From Sclerodactyla briareus (taxonomy: Eukaryota; Echinodermata; Holothuroidea; Dendrochirotida; Sclerodactylidae): 64,000 bases of DNA. Location: contig JAODTK010003555.1 in the NCBI GenBank assembly GCA_026419785.1, positions 1,240,001 to 1,304,000 on the forward strand, written 5' to 3'. Position numbers and translations under genes: made by a program. Shown one piece after another: positions 38,510-50,800 of the stretch (position 1 is its first letter; every line of letters starts with the position of its first letter). A model generated the notes under the pieces. It saw only the letters and a program-made list of their open reading frames with translations, was not told where the DNA came from and ran no database searches.

Positions 38510-41153
38510 CAGTGGCGTCGTACGGGAGAGGACGTGGGGGCGCGCGCCCTCCCAGGAATCTGCCCCCCCCCTCCCCCCCCCCCTCAATGAGAATTTGAGT
38601 GTCTGTTTTTTCATATGAGAGAAACATATTAAAAAAAAAAATTCAAATCACGATCCTCTTACAATACGAGTCATGTTGTTCATGTGAAACAGAGGGCAAT
38701 TTGTGAAGACAGTCAGTATTCGGTTCGAATAAAGTATCTGTTTCTGTCCGAGGTGGGGTCCTATAAAGTCATAACTGCGCTTAAAGATGGAACTGCCTAA
38801 TTTTTGGGTATCAATATAACCCGGGATCGTGCAGATTCCAACTTGGGCAGATTGTATATGTTTGTAAATACAGTGCACTGCTCTGTGCGTTGGGGTTGGT
38901 TGTGCGGGAGTGTTCCAGTGACCTTGTGGTCAAATGAGACCGCCACTCCATGGTTTATTATACTGACATCAAGGAATTGGGTTGTAATGTATAGGTAGGC
39001 AGAGAGTTATGGTTCTGTGAAAATGGGGACCTCACAATTCGAGCAAAATATCGCCAACGAATGTGGAAAAACTGGACTAGTTGAATAGGGAAAAGACCGG
39101 CAGTTGTGCCCGAAAACCTGAATTTGACACTCAAGCGGCCTGACTTTCCACGCGCTCCTCGCCAGGCTGTCGCTTATTCTGGGGTAGGCCTAGCATCTCA
39201 ACTGCCGTCAAAGCTCCTAATTCGAGAGTTATGGACTGGTCCCATTTGGTTATGTGTATACATATGACCATGTCTCCACGCAACTAAACTTCAACGTGTT
39301 GAAGAAGAACAAAGTTCTTCCCCATACGTGGCGTATCCAGCGAGGCACATGAAATGCACATAAAATACGTAACGCACAGGTCAATATGTGGGTCCGCTTC
39401 ATGGTATTACAAAATGTTAGATTAAGATTATGTAACGGGTGCGCCAGTTGTGGGAGGGGATGGAAAAGGTGGGCCAATACCCACCCCCGTCTGGAAAGCC
39501 TGCTCCCCCCCCCCCCCTTCTTCGGGGAATTTTTCCCCATCTCGTCGGGGATCCCGAGTGGTAAGCTACAATTTACACACCCGGCCCGACTGAGGGTCTA
39601 GTTCCCCACAGTATTTTTTTCCAAAATTCTTTATAGCGAAAATTCGAAATTCAGAATTCCTCTTTAAGCTGAAAATTTTCGGCGCGCTTCGCGCGCCTCA
39701 TATAGTTTATTGCCAGGTTCCTGCGCTCAGTTTAAGATCAAGCGTATCCTTATGCTATCTTCCTAAACGAGATACAAACCGTCGCATCTATTTATAGGAG
39801 TACCCAAGCCTTGGGAATATATTCGAAATGTCTCTGCAATTAGATATTGACGTTCATAATTCTGTTGGGGAGGATGGATCTTTTATGCCTTCTACCACCT
39901 GGTTTGCCGTTGTGTTAAGTGGTCGGCGGTCCACACACAAACTCATATTGACGCACAATAAATAACAAAACTCGATAGGACGACCGAGAGTAGAGCTCTA
40001 TAGGGTTTTTGCTAGGAGAAACATGCAATCGCGCCCCGTTTCTTAAATTATTACACGTGTCTACGTAATAATAGGAGTAGCGTATGCGGCGCGACTAGGC
40101 TACAGTACATGTTAAAATCACATGAAAAAGGACGTCTCGAATATTCTCGGAACCGGCTACGGAAAGGATGTGATAATCACGAATGTGAGGAAGGGGAAAA
40201 GGGAAAGCCTTAGAAGCCCGGAACGGAAAGCCTGGAAGAGGTAAAAAAACACTTACCGCCTCCAGAATCCGTTGACAAAGTGACTTCGCAAATTTGACTG
40301 AGGAGCGGGATAGTGATTAATAAGCCCCGTAACCCCACAGACAGCACATGGTCTTCCTTTTGCGCAAGGTCCCCAGTTTCAGTGTTCTACTTTCCTTTGC
40401 ACAAAATTTGAGCAACGATCACGCGAAAGTGCCGGAATTTCGGAGTTAATATAAGATCAGTAGGTGAAACGCAAAACAATTCCGAGCGGGACTGGTGTTT
40501 AGGTGTGCTATTGCATCAAATTGCATCAGCGACGCCTACAAAATGCCAAACAGCAAACATTTCATAGGAATTAATGGCTTATTACTCGACTAGGAAACAC
40601 AGATAATTTTCGGAACGGAAATAGAGGTTTCGGTAAATAGGTAAAAATTTGCATTTAACAGCTGCTGGAAATGGAAAATTGTTCCAAACGATGACTATGA
40701 GATAATATTGAGTTGAGCTCGGACAAAGTAAAAGTGAAAGAACTACCTCAAATATTTAGCTATCTGAGGGCCACATTATTTTCAGGTCTTACGCACGATT
40801 TTACGCCACAGATCTACGCAGCTCTGCGACGCAGTAGTTATAGTATCGTCTTTGCGTGGGCCCCACTGAACGTGATTGCAAGGAGAGAAATTTACTCTGG
40901 GATCTTTTTTAGATTGGGGCAATTTGATGTCCAATAGTGTAGTGACGAAAAACTGTGGCCACTGCATAAGCTCCTTGACAATGAGGTCAGAAGTGCCATT
41001 TCCTGCCATATGGTAGGTCTAATTGTGATATTTTCGGGTACGCATCCGCGCCAACCAATGGTGGCGCTCCGCTTACCATGGTGACATGTCGCCCCTAGTG
41101 AAATGACAAAGTCACCAGCGCCCCCTGCTGGAAAAAGCATGGCTACGACACTG
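38510..41153. mobile_element. 2.64-kb hAT-like element inserted in MITE copy 3
   Basis: The left border CAGTGGCGTCGTACGGG and right border catggctacgacactg form an imperfect inverted repeat of the CAG...CTG type. Flanks aaacaat and caacagt may be a degraded target duplication. The interior around 38,790-39,330 is related to 22,890-23,430, and 40,960-41,150 is related to 23,540-23,715. The remainder contains C runs and short frames. No transposase motif is recognised, so it is probably non-autonomous. Confidence 0.75.
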
Positions 41154-41172
41154 CAACAGTGGAATCCCAGCC
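41154..41172 (-). mobile_element. Right terminus of MITE copy 3
   Basis: The sequence ggaatcccagcc (41,161-41,172) is the terminal repeat expected after the MITE's 'acacgcatat' block at 38,491-38,501. It resumes directly after the inserted hAT-like element. Confidence 0.75.
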
Positions 41173-42090
41173 GGTCTGGATTTTTTCATAGCGAAGCCAC
41201 AGCATAAGAGGTTAGATTGTTAATATAGCTCCATGCGTTTGGCAACACGCGGAAGGAACGATAAGTGCAGCCCGAACACTCCAAACTCCAAGATAGTAAA
41301 CATCTGATAGGAGTGCAGCCAATTCTTCGACCAGTATTCCTAACTCTTCATTCTAGAGTGGAGTCACTGGTATTATCCGGTAATTCGTGAATCAAATAAT
41401 TCTATCAGCGATTTCGATCACCCTACATTGTGGTTCAGAAGCTTATCAATCAACACTTGTACCAGTTGCGCTACTATTTTCCCCGTGCAAGTTGCACTAC
41501 CACTTGTACCAGTTGCACTACGTATCATAAGGCACGTGCGAAACTCATTTCATTGGGGCACTTTGTGCTAGCAGTCAATGGAGGCAAACCAGAAAAATCA
41601 CGATACTTTACGCATTTGTTGGTGTTATGTTATCGCCCACCAAATCCTGATGGGTGTTATTGTTATTCTACGTCACATGAAAATTGCAGAAATTATGATT
41701 GAATCTTCCAACCAAGAAGCAATTATTTTGGTTGTGGCCCAATCTGCGTTCCATGGAGGGCCCAGCCGTCACTGTTCATCATGGTAGCGCCTGCTTACAG
41801 AGACAAGAAAAACGGCACCATTTGAGCAAAATCGAAGTTCAATCAGAATTTCTGCCATTTTTATGTGAGTAGAATACAAGAAACAAAAATATTTCTATTC
41901 CGCCCGCCCTGGCATGGAAACGCTGCTTAAGTTGGCCCAAATTGTCGCTAACTCACGACGGAGTATGTTCAGTTTCCTACACATATGTGTGTGTAGGCGT
42001 GACCAGACTGCACAGTCGCGAGTCAGCGACTAGCCAAATTGGCATTGAGAAGATGAGGGTGTTGCGAGGTGCGGAAGCCTGCTTTCTGTT
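41173..42090. other. No recognisable gene
   Basis: A short direct repeat, 'cttgtaccagttgc', occurs at about 41,457 and 41,502. Frames at 41,430-41,702 and 41,578-41,787 have no recognised product. Confidence 0.4.
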
Positions 42091-43010
42091 TCCTGGACGA
42101 AAGTCAAGGGATCTATGCAGTAATTGACAGTTGTGTGTGTGGGGTGTGTGTGTGTGTGATGCCTTAGCCTTTGTTAACCCAATTACTCAACCATGCTTGG
42201 CTGGAACTTCATACTTTATATATGGGTCCCCATAAGAGTACATAATTCACTATTGTTTTGGGGTCAGGTCAAAGGCATCCTAGGTCAAGATAGTCAAAGT
42301 CTGGAAAATTTGAGTGATAACACGAATAAGTCAAGAATGCCTGGTCCGATCGGGTTGAAACTCGGTATGATCTTTCTTATGAGTGGATGAACCCTAATGT
42401 TTATGGTGTAATTCGGGGGGAAATTGTTGAAAAACTGAATTTGGCCAAATTTGACGCTGTTAACAACGATAACTCGACCCAACTTGGATGGATCAAGTTT
42501 AGTTATACGTGGTTATGTGTGTTCCCCATGATGTGTACATGAGCCCTATTAGTTTTGGGCCGGTCAGGTCTGAGGTCACAGAGGTTCAAAGTGTGAAAAC
42601 CTTGTAAAACAGGAATAGTTCAGTCGGTCTGATAGGTTGTGCAAAGTTGGTGTGTAGCTTTATATGAGTACAGGAACCATAGTGTTTTTGGTTAGTTCGG
42701 GGTGCATTTTGTCCAAAATTGAAAATTGTGAATAGTCGCTATTTCGCCCATTCGCTTGTAAACATTGATATCTCAACTTTCACTGGCTTGATGAGGCCCA
42801 TACAATGGTATGTGTGTTCCCTACAATGAGTACATGAGCCCTATTGGTTTGGGGTAGGTCAGAGGTCATCTGAGGTCACCATAGGTCAAAGTCTGAAAAT
42901 CTTCAAACTCAGTGTGTAGCTTTCTTATCAAGAGTATAGGAACCCTATTTGGTTGGTTGGGATAAATAGGAAATTTGTCAGAATTTATATTGCCCATAAT
43001 GAGCTGTTGC
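42090..43010 (+). repeat. Diverged tandem repeat related to the 4-7 kb array
   Basis: Four to five loose units carry 'catgc.tggctgga', 'gttccccatgatg.gtacatg', 'ccctat.gttttgggg', 'aggtca..gaggtca' and 'gtctgaaaat'. The head, 'ggatctatgcagt' followed by gt-rich sequence and 'ttactcaaccatgc', parallels the 'atgcagtcacgcgtgg' module near 6.7 kb. An old relative of that family; no coding potential. Confidence 0.6.
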
Positions 43011-43505
43011 TTGCAATCTCCCATTTTGTCCTATGTTGTCTAGCATAGGTTGTCAGAAAGAGTCAAGGAATTCACTAAGCCTTTTGGCGTTCTGGTTTTG
43101 AAACCCACACAGAGATAAGAAAATACAGTCACCTTAGCCCCCCTCCACGTTCAGCTCATTACTTCCGTGAGCCGAGGTGAGGAAACGCCGTGGAGAAATG
43201 CCCCCTCTGATACGAGAAAAGCTTCTATCGCCTGCTTAGCAACCAATATCCAATTTTGTTCCAGTTTGTCTTTATGAACAGTGGGAAGTGGGCAAAATGG
43301 CTTGGCCAATGATGTCATGGTAGGCCTATATTATCGCATCAGTAATAATCCTGAGGGGTTTTTTCATTCCGGTAGGTATTTCTAAGTTTTGCCAATAGGC
43401 AAAGGAATCAGTAGCAGTTCAGCTGTTGTACGAGTATACAATTGAGATACGTCCATCTACATTCTTGGTAAATACATGGTTTCACCAAATCGTCATAACC
43501 TGTGC
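43011..43505. other. No recognisable gene
   Basis: Unique-looking AT-rich sequence between the diverged array and a SINE. No coding block seen. Confidence 0.45.
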
Positions 43506-43866
43506 ACCGAGTGGTTGGCAACAATTGATAGCGCGAGGTTGCGCTTACACCATGGAGACCGGGTTCGATTCCCGGTAGGTTCATACCAAAGACTTTAAAA
43601 ATGGAATCTGCTACCTTCTCGCTGGACGCTCAGTATGAGGGATTGGAGCAGGGACAAATGAGGGGTAGGCAATTGCATGTCGCCATCTGTGTGTGATTAC
43701 CCCCACCCCACATTAAGGTAAAGCCAAAGAGGCATTGCCTCATTCCGTGTACTGGTGAAGATTAGAGACAATTTGGTGCAGTATCCAGGTCTGCACCCTT
43801 GCTGGGCCTTGAATAGAATTGATCCTCTGCTCAGCAAGTATACCATAAAAAAATATTTTTAAAAAC
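43506..43866 (+). mobile_element. tRNA-derived SINE, full-length copy
   Basis: The head contains a Pol III B-box-like ggttcgattcc near 43,563. It is followed by the family body: 'aggttcataccaaagac', 'aatggaatctgctacc', 'tctcgctgga', 'gccatctgtgtgtgattacc', 'cctcattccgtgtactggtg', 'ctctgctcagcaagtatacc'. It ends in an A-rich tail. Related copies lie at 57.15-57.49 kb (inverted), 57.77-58.08 kb and 58.33-58.5 kb. It has no protein product and would rely on LINE machinery for mobility. Confidence 0.88.
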
Positions 43867-44029
43867 AATATGCCTTAAGCTATATGCCTAAAATCCTCTG
43901 TACCCCAACCCCTTCTCCCTTGCAGCTGCCAGGGCCCCCGTTGGAACATTGGGCAATTTTTCCACTTCTGCTATTTTTTGGTCACTTATTTTGGCCCATT
44001 TGAGTCAAGTTGATTTGCTTGAATTAGGG

Positions 44030-44350
44030 GGTATGTATGATCCTTTTGTTCTAATATGATATGAAGCATTTTGGTTGATTATGAATTACGACCCGTGTCT
44101 CTATTATCATGTCCGAACCCTCTGTCCTATTATGATTGATAAACTTTTTTGCGACATTAGGAATAACCAACCCTTTGCTCTATTAGGATATCAAAGGTTT
44201 CCTTTTTTGCCCATTATGAATAACAAACCTCCATGAACAATGGAGGGCTTTTTCTCATTAAGAATAGTGAAACCTTATTAAGCAGTGAACCTTATGATGT
44301 TGAACCTTTTGAACAATTAACCCTATGAATGTAGAACTTTATTAATATCG
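44030..44350 (+). repeat. Quasi-periodic AT-rich degenerate repeat
   Basis: Words of the type 'cctttt..ctattatgaat' followed by 'aacc' recur every 40-60 bp ('gttctaatatgatatgaa', 'cctattatgattgat', 'gctctattaggatatc', 'cccattatgaataac'). Decay is strong. It looks like an old minisatellite. Confidence 0.5.
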
Positions 44351-46085
44351 GGCTGTTACCCCTACATCAAAAGAGCTCTACCGCTCACTCATTGTTTTTT
44401 AATGTTGTCATGGAGACCTTACTTCCCACATTTTATGAAAGAAAAAAACACATTTGTTATGTTATCAGTTTTGGGGCGCCGCAAAATTTGATGGGCCTCA
44501 CAAAAGCTATTTCCCAAGTTGGTAACTAGTGGGAAGGTGGGAGTTATATACACTTTGTGGAACAACTTGTATTTTTAACAGAAAATGAGCAAAAACATTT
44601 ACAGTTTTGAAGAATGTTCCAGTTCCAATCAATGAATTTTTCGCATACGTTTTATATAAAAATCTTGATCTTGATTTTAATAGCGATGTGGCGACCTGAG
44701 GTTCGAATTGTTTTCAATTAAAATTTCCTTTTTCCGAAAGTTTCCTCCTTTTACCTTCAAATTGTTGTATTCGGGGGTATGAAGTAGCAATATACTACTA
44801 TGTGGTAACATAATTTGTGATTTGCATTTCTTAACAGTTTTTGCTGGAGTTGCAGATCCTAACTGCTATCACTGGAAAACCAGGTGACAGAGATAAGGAG
44901 CAAAGAACTTGTTGATTTGATGTTGTCTCGTAATGTAGCGCAGGAATTTGAAATTTATTGGAAGGATTGGTGTTAGAAATCAATCCTATTATCACATTAT
45001 AGCTTCTCCACTTGTGATGTGCAAGGCCCTCCAAGTTACAGTTGATGTTTTACAAGATGAAGTTGAATGCATTATTGTTTTTTGTCTCACCTGAACTTTG
45101 TTAAAGAGAAGATACAGAGACATAGTGGGCACTGGTTGTGGTGTGTGTGGGTGTGGTCGTTGCTGTTGTATGTGCGGTCGATATCTCTTGAACCGTGGAA
45201 GCTGTCATGCCGAAACCTCTTTGTGGAGGTGTGCGGTGAAGAGTTGTCGATGTGCATCCACTTTCCGTCCCTAATTACTATACTCATTAGCATGAATTTG
45301 CATCTTTATGGAAATTGCACAGAAGCTTGTGTACAAGATATCTCTTGATCGGTAGATGTTATGGTGATTCGTTCAGCCTTATAACACTATGAAGTGGATA
45401 TTAACTGATCAGAGTTTTCCAACATTATATTTGCTAATTGAGTAGTCTAATTTGCCTATTTATGGCAATGTTTTAAAATCTGTTGATTTTTCATGACACT
45501 CTCGTTGGAGATGGTTTATTTATAGTACCGATAAATTTAACAGTAGAGACGAGGTCAACAGAGGTCATTTAATGAGACTATTTGCATTTAAGTAATCCCT
45601 TTGCATAATTTAGGCAGATTTTAAAGTTGGTTGAATTTCCATGAAACTTGGTGGAGATGTTCACTTTCAATCCTGATCAATTTGACAACATGTGCAAGGT
45701 ACTGGGGAGGTCATTTTACGTGACCTCCTTTGTCTAAATTATGCAATTTTTCCATTCAAAAGGACAATAACAATTGAAATGAGTGCAGTTAGGGTGTTCA
45801 TAGAAATTTGTCATTGTAGTTTCTGGATTCCATGGATCAAACAACATCTAATGACGAGGTTGACAGGTCAAAGAAATAAAAAATTAATTTTCAGATATGT
45901 GATAGAACTCTGTGCTACCTAGACGACACCAACTCCTCTTCGATCGATTACACCTGGTCTTCAAGTTACAAGGGGTCAAAGATTGGTTTTGATACCTTTT
46001 GAGCGATAGCATAGGGTGTGTATATCTGATTACATTATGCTTTTGGGGCTTGGCGCATCACATCGTGGAAAGCATTTTTCATGAA
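44351..46085. other. No recognisable gene
   Basis: AT-rich, with recurrent 'gaggtca'/'aggtcatt' words typical of dispersed non-coding repeats in the region. Short frames only. Confidence 0.5.
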
Positions 46086-46089
46086 AACC

Positions 46090-46400
46090 GTCTTGCCATC
46101 AAAGGTCATTCAAGGTCAACAAACTGCTAAATATTAACATTTTCTGCAACAACTTCTAGTGACGGTGTGCAATATGGCTGAAATCTTGGGACATTCTGCC
46201 TTTATAAGGAGTAACAAGTTCCATAACAACTGTTTGTCATCAATGTCATTCAAGGTCACTTATGGACCAAAACTGCCAAATAATAACATTTCCTGCAACA
46301 GCCTCTGAAGACTGTATGCAATATGGCTAATTTTTTTAGACATGGTACTTATATGCAATGGGAATATTTTTTAAAACTGTTATGTTTATCAAAGGTCATT
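46090..46400 (+). repeat. ~149-bp direct tandem duplication, about 2.1 copies
   Basis: 'atcaaaggtcattcaaggtca', 'actgctaaatattaacat', 'tttctgcaac' and 'gcaatatggct' recur in order. The anchor ctgc(t/c)aaat lies at 46,124 and 46,273. A third copy starts at about 46,387 and stops early. Confidence 0.75.
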
Positions 46401-47532
46401 CAATTATCAAAATCCTAATTGTGAGAAGAATTGACATGAGTAAAATATCCCCTACAAAACTCCATACCATTTTGCACCTCCTTGCAAGAACATGTTGATT
46501 CTCTAGCCAGTTACCCATTTCAGATGGGTCAGTCCTTTGGGATCCCCTACCTCAGCAGCACTATTAATAGCATGCTATTCATACAAGATGTTGTAGAACC
46601 TATCTATTGTGAAGTTTTACTCCTTTCAATTTTAAACCCCTCATGTATGTTAATTTTCATTCATTTTAACTAGTATTCCTATCTGTAACAGACAGAGGTT
46701 CCATTCATTGTCTTATTCATATCACTTTATTGGCATATGTGTTGGAAAAATGTAGAGGAACATGGTTGCTTTTGCCACAATTTCCAGTTTCATTGATATC
46801 CCTATATCACCTATATAGCCCCTATATAGCCTCAGGTCACCCAGTATATGTATACTGCAGAATCAATGTAGGGAGAGTTGCACCCTATGGTGCCAACAGA
46901 GGGTGTCAGTTACCCTGGCAAGAGAGGCGCCTAATTAGATGGCTTATTCCACTCCAGACAGGGGATGCTACAGGTAACTGTGAGATGGAGGGAGTGCAAG
47001 AGATGACTTGCATAATGCTGGGGCATAATCTTTTAGGTGATGTTGGGGATATATAGGACAAACTTTATTAGATTTCCGACCAGTACTCCACTATGACCTT
47101 GGTGGGACTAGGGTCCTGTTTATTATTTAGTTAACAAATACTTCCAGAATGGTTCTTGTAAGTTGAAGATATGTCCCTCATTTGCATATTTAGTCACATT
47201 TCCAATCAAATCTTATACTCCTTTGGTAGACATGGCAATCATCATTATTTATGAATTTGAAAATTGTCCACTAATGGTAAGCTAGCTGTTTCTTCTAAAT
47301 GCTAATACCCAAATATTTAAGCGACACATGGAATGAACTACAGTTGGTTTGCCATGGTGAACTGATGGAAAAAAACCACGATGCGCAACCAGGCGAGACA
47401 CTGGGGGTGATCGCCTTGTGTAATTGATTTAACAATTCAATCACATCCCATCTGGTTCCTTTCGTGGTTATGTCCTGTAAGGTTCACAATGGGCTGAAGC
47501 TGCAGCTTTTTTCTAGTGGGGGGTCCGCAGTA
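46401..47532. other. No gene identified upstream of the epoxide hydrolase
   Basis: This is where a first exon encoding the membrane anchor of an EPHX1-like protein would be expected. No convincing signal-anchor exon is recognised. A 108-codon frame at 46,730-47,056 has no family resemblance. Confidence 0.4.
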
Positions 47533-47813
47533 GTCCTTGGGACTTTATCTTGACTGGTGCCTCTCCCCCGAGCCCGGCCCGTCTCTGGACCCCGGAGAGG
47601 GCTGGTGGGCCAGAGAAGAGAAGGGTACCATTGAGGTTAATACGTCCATCAGACCCTTCCAAGGTTGAATTCCCCAGGGAAGCCCAGGGGGACTTGAAGA
47701 GACGTCTGCAGAACTCTCGTTACTTTGAGAGCCTTGAAGGGACCAACTGGGATAATGGCACAAGGGCAGATGTTAACGCGGAACGTTGTTGACTACTGGT
47801 TGAATAATTATAG
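47533..47813 (+). CDS. Epoxide hydrolase exon A (N-terminal domain)
   Basis: The donor is 'tatag|gtgagc' at 47,813/47,814. The acceptor is probably the ag at 47,531-47,532, since the frame reaches a TAG just upstream. Recognisable blocks are EGWWA, TIEVNTSIRPF, KVEFPREAQGDLKRRLQNSR, YFESLEGTNWDNGTRAD and RNVVDYWLNNY. The frame breaks twice: one extra base at about 47,658-47,661, between RPF and KVEF, and a net two-base loss near 47,770, before RNVVDYW. The residues on both sides are conserved, so the breaks are recent or artefactual. Confidence 0.85.
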
Positions 47814-50800
47814 GTGAGCAACTGTCATACTGGTGAAATTTCATGGTCATGGGACAAATTTGTCATCAACTGGCAGAGGTGGAGGAAAATCCCCACACTC
47901 CCATATGGGATGGTATAGCCTAGCCCTAGCCCAGCCTAACCTAACCACCCCAGCACAATCTGTCTCAATTCTAAATGATTCTTTACATACTTCAACACAT
48001 CATTCTTGAATTAGTGGTATATTGGGGTTTCTTGTTCTGCTTAGCCTTGGCTTCGTTGTCTATGTATAAATGTATATAATAATAACAATAATCCCGCATG
48101 CCTACAGTATACATTGCTTTCCAATGTCATAGACCTTCTCAAAGTGCTTTAACAGATATCACCCTGATCACAGGTACGTTACGCTCTCCGACAATCCCGG
48201 CGAGTATAAGTTGCTGCCACTGTAGGCGCAGATTGTACTCAAATTCCTCACCGGTGCCCATTATCGCCTGGGTGGGTGTGAGGCAAATGGAAACAAAGTA
48301 CCTTGCCCAAGGGTATACCGCAAAAGTTGATCGGTCTCCGGGATTCAAACTCGCAACCTTTTGATCACCAGTCCAAAGCTTTACCAACCAAGGCTAATCC
48401 AATCTCCATCAAGCTCACCTATTAAACTGATATTTGAACTGACTTCTTTGCTCAGATCATTTGATTTGTTATCACGCTATGTGCCTGCTCGCAATTGAGA
48501 TCCATGCCTTGACATTACTACCCATAACGGCCTTCCATATTCCTATGTCAACTATGTAATTGGGGGAGCGCCACTCAACATGACAATCGCCGCAACAAGA
48601 GCCTGGAACGCACCTAACCTGACTATCATAACTCGCTCCATCTATCAACACCTTTAAGAGTCAACTCAAAAAAACGTACTTATTACTTGAGTGGCTCATC
48701 TTCTTGCTTTACTGTATTTGCGATTCTTGTTTAAATACTCCCTCCAACTTTGGTCCATTCTTGTAACCCCCGCTGTGACTGTGTACTTTTCCCTTGGTAG
48801 ATGGCATTCTAAAAACTGCCTTTTGTAATATTTTTCATTTTTCATAGACTTTACAAATTAAATAGTTCCAACTCGCATCATGATATAGCAAAAGTTGGGA
48901 GTAATTTGCCCAAACGAGGTTATTAGATTTCTTCTCTCCTACCATGTGTTTTTTTTTTTTCAGATAATTGAGGATGGGTAGATGTTTGAATAGATTTCAA
49001 ATATAAACTCTCTCTCCTCATACCTGGACTGAATCGTTCACTACTCACATTGAACTAGTAACAAATTTAAGCATTTCGTCTGATAGTCTGCCTCTAGTAA
49101 TGCCCTCAATCAGGACTACCGCACACTAGCTTTGTAAGTTCGATTGTCCTATGTGTATTTTTTTGGCATCTCGGACTACTGTCTATATGTAAATTTTTTA
49201 TGCCTTGACTATGAAAAGCTTACTAATAGACCCTGACACTAATCTGAACTGCGTGTCCAAGCAAAAATTGGGGGAAACCACTTGCCATAGCACTTCCCAG
49301 AGGAGCATTATGTACTTGCCATTTGTTTTCAATTTGAAGGCTATTTCACTACGATTTTTCCTGCTTTTCCTCTTCATTTGGGAGAAACAGGAGATGGTAT
49401 TCAACCCCAATACAACCACTTCAAGACCAACATCGAGGGCATTGATGTACACTTTGTACATTGTCAAGCCAAAGGTCAAGGAGGTCAAAAGGTCAAAACC
49501 ATACTGATGGTCCATGGGTGGCCAGGTCATCTATGACTTCTACCAGGTATATTTGATATAGTATCACTGCATGTGAACTTTTCCCCTTCTAATGTTTGTA
49601 ATTTTACCAATAATCTTGTAAATTTCACTTCTTCTAGAAGGGTGGTGTGTGTAAGTGTTCAGTCATTCTGGAGGACAACGGTAATCATGGATTCGAGAGG
49701 TTACATGGTCCGCGAACCCCAAAACATCAACTATGTTCCTAATAGAGTCATTAGTCTTCATGTTTGGGTTTATTAGGGCAAGGAAATAGGGAGAATCCCT
49801 ATTGTACAATATTTATTGCTTGATGTCACAGTTGAACACACGTTAATTATGTTATGTTTTTCAGTGTTTCATTTTGTTTGAATGAATCAAACAACACTGA
49901 CCTGCTTGGTGCTATTTTGGAGGACATTCCTCCCATCCCTGGTAGTTTTAGTCACTCAACAATTAGCGATCATGCTGAATCTCCACACAGAAAAAAACCC
50001 AAATACATTAACCCTCAACATGTACAGTAACTATAACTCAAGATTACCATGCCCAATTGCTAGCTTCTGCCGTTGGGGGGGGGGGGGGGGGAAAGGAATA
50101 AAAGGGGAGGACAGCAGGGATAAAGCTCATATACACTCCATACAAGAGTGGTGACAATTCCTTTCTCCACGTCCAAGTAATAAATCACAATTCAACTGGA
50201 TCTATTTTCCACTACTCAACTTACCACCCCATATTCCACTTTGGCACCCCACCCCACAGCCATTGAACATCTGCAATCTTTTACAGTAGTCCGGCTGGCA
50301 ACCCTATCTTCCTTCTTATTTTGCCAGTTGAACGTTTAGTTCATGAGCAGCTTGGCCTAAGAATTTCATCAATTTTTCCTCGCCGAAAATCACCCAATCG
50401 CTTTCAATGGCTTTTGTCAGAATCTTTCTAGGAAGTCATTATCTCCGATGTCGTCTATCAGGAGATAAGGTTATCTTGCGGTTTGCGTGATTTTGGGTTT
50501 GGATTTTTTCTCCTCCCGCTCGATCCCCGTTTTGCGTAAGTCCATATTTAGCCTAGGCTGTTCCTAGCACCATAGGGTTGGTTCATGGCTTCTCCTCCCC
50601 CGTAGCCTAACCACGCCTGGTGTGTGGGCTCCGTCTTGTGTTGGTTCAAGTAGGGGCTGGCCTGTTGTCCCGGGTGGCTTTCCCCTAGCTGGCCCCCCCC
50701 CCCTCCCTCCCTCCCTTCTTGGGTTTTTTTTCCACCCTTGCTCCCTTCCCTGTCCTTTTCTCCCGGGGTGTCTCTCTCCGCACGCAGGCGCTAGGGAAGT

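Noticed and set aside
43550-43580. Possible genuine tRNA gene from the GGTTCGATTCC B-box
   Set aside because: The head continues into a conserved non-tRNA body shared by several copies and ends in an A-rich tail, so it is a SINE. No complete cloverleaf is evident.
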